Shown here piece after piece: positions 62,021 through 64,000 of a stretch of 64,000 nucleotides of DNA. This stretch comes from Gaetbulibacter_B jejuensis (GTDB lineage Bacteria > Bacteroidota > Bacteroidia > Flavobacteriales > Flavobacteriaceae). The translations under genes were made by a program, and so were the position numbers. Each line of letters opens with the position of its first letter. The first letter of the stretch is position 1. The notes under the pieces are model-generated. The model was not told the DNA's origin, did not search any database, and worked only from the letters and a program-made list of their open reading frames with translations. The DNA lies in the NCBI RefSeq assembly GCF_039524015.1, contig NZ_BAAAGF010000001.1, positions 930,001 to 994,000 of the forward strand. Reading direction: 5' to 3'.

Positions 62021-64000
62021 ATGAAAACAATAAAAATCACAAGAGTTTGTGCAGTAGCAGTTATTTTGCTTTGTCTTGTGAACACAAAAACACATGCTCA
62101 AATGGAAGAAACAAAGGTTGATATAAATCAGAAAGTAGAGTCGTTATTATCACAAATGACCATTGAAGAGAAAGTAGGACAAATGAATCTTTATAATGGG
62201 TTTTGGGACGTTACAGGACCAGCACCTGAAGAAGGAAATGCTGCCTTAAAATACAATCATCTTAAAAAAGGATGGGTTGGAGCGATGTTAACCGTAAGAG
62301 GAGCTGAGGAGGTAAGAAATGTTCAAAGAATTGCAGTTGAAGAATCTAGACTAGGTATTCCGTTGCTAATTGGGTTTGATGTGATTCATGGTTATAAAAC
62401 TTTAAGTCCAATTCCGTTGGCTGAATCGGCTAGTTGGGATTTGCAAGCTATTGAAAAATCAGCACGAGTTGCAGCTACTGAGGCTTCAGCTTCTGGAATT
62501 AACTGGACTTTTGCTCCAATGGTTGATATCTCAAGAGATGCGCGTTGGGGACGTGTTATGGAAGGTGCTGGTGAGGATCCTTATTTGGGAAGTTTAATAG
62601 CCAAAGCACGAGTAAACGGATTTCAAGGTGATGATCTTTCTGCTCATAATACTATTGCCGCTTGTGCTAAACATTTTGCCGCTTATGGTTTTGCTGAAGC
62701 TGGTAGAGACTATAACGTTGCTGATATAGGAAATGGTACACTCTACAACACAGTACTGCCTCCTTTTAAAGCAGCTTCAGAGGCTGGTGTAAAAACATTC
62801 ATGAACTCCTTTAATACCTTAAATGGTGTTCCTGTTACTGGAAGTTCGTTTTTGCAAAGAGACATTCTTAAAAGAGATTGGAATTTTGATGGTTTCGTGG
62901 TTTCAGATTGGGCTTCTATAAATGAAATGATTCCTTGGGGACACGCAAAAGATAAACGTCAAGCGGCTCAAATTGCTGCAAATGCTGGTTCAGATATGGA
63001 TATGGAAGGTTATGTTTATATTCAGGAATTAGCGCAATTGGTTAAAGATGGTGTGGTAAAAGAATCGATTTTAGATGATGCTGTTAGACGTATTTTAAAG
63101 GTGAAGTTTGAATTAGGGCTTTTTGAAGACCCTTACAGGTATTGTGATGACGATAGAGAAAAAGAATGGACTTACCATGAAAGTTATAGAGAGGCTGTTT
63201 TGGATATGGCAAAAAAATCTATCGTGCTTTTAAAGAACGATAACAATTTGCTTCCACTTAAAAAGAATGGTCAAACGATTGCCTTAATTGGTGATTTGGC
63301 TGATGATAAGTCAAGCCCTCTAGGTAGCTGGAGAATCGCTTCAGATGATGATACTGCGGTTTCTGTATTGGAAGGTATGTCGTCTTACAAAGGCAACACA
63401 TTAAACTTCTCTAGAGGTCCTGAAGTTTTTGAAGGCACTTCAACCTTTTTACAAGAAGTAAAGATTAACACTACTGATACCTCTGGTTTTGATGAAGCTA
63501 TTGCAACAGCTAAGGCAGCTGATGTTGTGGTTATGGTGTTAGGTGAACATGGTTTTCAAAGCGGAGAAGGTAGAAGTCGTACCAATTTAGATTTACCAGG
63601 TCTTCAGCAAGAACTTTTAGAGGAAGTTTATAAAGTAAACCCTAATGTGGTGTTAGTTTTAAACAACGGAAGACCACTAGCTATTGAATGGGCAAGCGAG
63701 CATATTCCTGTCATTGTTGAAGCATGGCATTTAGGAACTGAATCTGGAAATGCGATTGCTAACGTATTATATGGAGACTATAATCCAAGTGGTAAATTGC
63801 CAATGTCTTTTCCTAGAAATGTAGGTCAAGCACCAATTTATTACAATAATTACCCAACAGGAAGACCAACCGATAAAGATGGAAACGTATTTTGGTCGCA
63901 TTATACTGATGTTGAAAAAACGCCTTTGTATCCATTTGGTCATGGTTTAAGTTACACCACTTTTGAATATTCAAATTTAAAAGTAACCAATACTTACAAA
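62021..64000 (+). CDS. GH3 beta-glucosidase (BglX type), N-terminal part
   Basis: The frame opens at ATG 62021 with a signal peptide (about 1-27, THAQ) and runs off the right edge after 660 residues. The GH3 (beta/alpha)8 domain shows FDVIHGYKT, WTFAPMVDISRDARWGRVMEGAGEDP (split here), KHFAAYG and the nucleophile Asp296 in VVSDWAS. The second alpha/beta sandwich with the acid/base region GEHGFQSGEGRSR and PFGHGLSYTTF then begins. Such periplasmic enzymes release glucose or xylose from oligosaccharide ends. It is 5 nt after the SASA esterase, forming a CE2-like, SASA, GH3 run. The remaining ~100 residues lie outside. Confidence 0.93.
   Translation, partial: MKTIKITRVCAVAVILLCLVNTKTHAQMEETKVDINQKVESLLSQMTIEEKVGQMNLYNGFWDVTGPAPEEGNAALKYNHLKKGWVGAMLTVRGAEEVRNVQRIAVEESRLGIPLLIGFDVIHGYKTLSPIPLAESASWDLQAIEKSARVAATEASASGINWTFAPMVDISRDARWGRVMEGAGEDPYLGSLIAKARVNGFQGDDLSAHNTIAACAKHFAAYGFAEAGRDYNVADIGNGTLYNTVLPPFKAASEAGVKTFMNSFNTLNGVPVTGSSFLQRDILKRDWNFDGFVVSDWASINEMIPWGHAKDKRQAAQIAANAGSDMDMEGYVYIQELAQLVKDGVVKESILDDAVRRILKVKFELGLFEDPYRYCDDDREKEWTYHESYREAVLDMAKKSIVLLKNDNNLLPLKKNGQTIALIGDLADDKSSPLGSWRIASDDDTAVSVLEGMSSYKGNTLNFSRGPEVFEGTSTFLQEVKINTTDTSGFDEAIATAKAADVVVMVLGEHGFQSGEGRSRTNLDLPGLQQELLEEVYKVNPNVVLVLNNGRPLAIEWASEHIPVIVEAWHLGTESGNAIANVLYGDYNPSGKLPMSFPRNVGQAPIYYNNYPTGRPTDKDGNVFWSHYTDVEKTPLYPFGHGLSYTTFEYSNLKVTNTYK

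Noticed and set aside
1..64000. CRISPR arrays, insertion sequences, rRNA genes, phage genes
   Set aside because: No regularly spaced repeats, transposase, integrase or rRNA-like sequence was noticed when reading the window.

Overview
The window is AT-rich DNA from a marine member of the Flavobacteriaceae (Bacteroidota). The lineage call rests on a SusC/SusD pair, a type IX secretion sorting domain, promoters of the Bacteroidota form TTG-N19-TAnnTTTG, no need for Shine-Dalgarno sites, a mevalonate-pathway HMG-CoA reductase, and a long acidic FtsZ tail. I cannot name the species from sequence alone.

Bases 1-17400 hold conserved housekeeping genes. They are the end of a PpiD-like foldase, a mevalonate-pathway pair (GHMP kinase and HMG-CoA reductase), two POT peptide transporters, a periplasmic thioredoxin, ComEC, an NlpC/P60 lipoprotein, a surE/membrane protein/lpxB operon, a tail-specific protease, an ABC permease, EngB and an alpha/beta hydrolase.

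Bases 17560-33090 hold a complete dcw cluster: mraZ, rsmH, ftsL-like, ftsI, murE, mraY, murD, ftsW, murG, murC, ftsQ, ftsA, ftsZ. It starts at an MraZ operator of three 10-bp repeats and ends at a strong terminator. A yqeY gene and a tRNA-Arg(UCG) with its own terminator follow.

Bases 33780-59310 form a large alginate utilisation locus placed directly after the tRNA. Operon 1 (33919-47098) encodes PL7, a T9SS-exported protein, PL6, PL7, a gluconokinase/6-phosphogluconate dehydrogenase fusion, an Nramp-fold transporter without the usual metal-binding motifs, PL7, an SDR, PL17 and a KdgF cupin. Operon 2 (47523-53875) encodes SusC, SusD, a PKD surface lipoprotein and a fourth PL7. A FadR-type GntR regulator, a hexuronate-type MFS importer, a second SDR, KDG kinase, KDPG aldolase and a half-length LacI protein follow. 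The inferred route is: surface lyases cut alginate, SusCD imports oligomers, PL17 releases unsaturated monomers, KdgF and an SDR convert them through DEH to KDG, then KdgK and the aldolase give pyruvate and glyceraldehyde-3-phosphate. The same 27-bp double operator overlaps the -7 element of both operon promoters, and a related single site precedes gntR, so one autoregulated GntR switch probably controls the locus.

Bases 59514-64000 start another carbohydrate module: a two-domain SGNH esterase, a sialate-O-acetylesterase-type esterase and a GH3 beta-glucosidase cut by the window end. Its substrate looks like an acetylated beta-glycan rather than alginate.

No CRISPR array, insertion sequence, rRNA or phage gene was seen.
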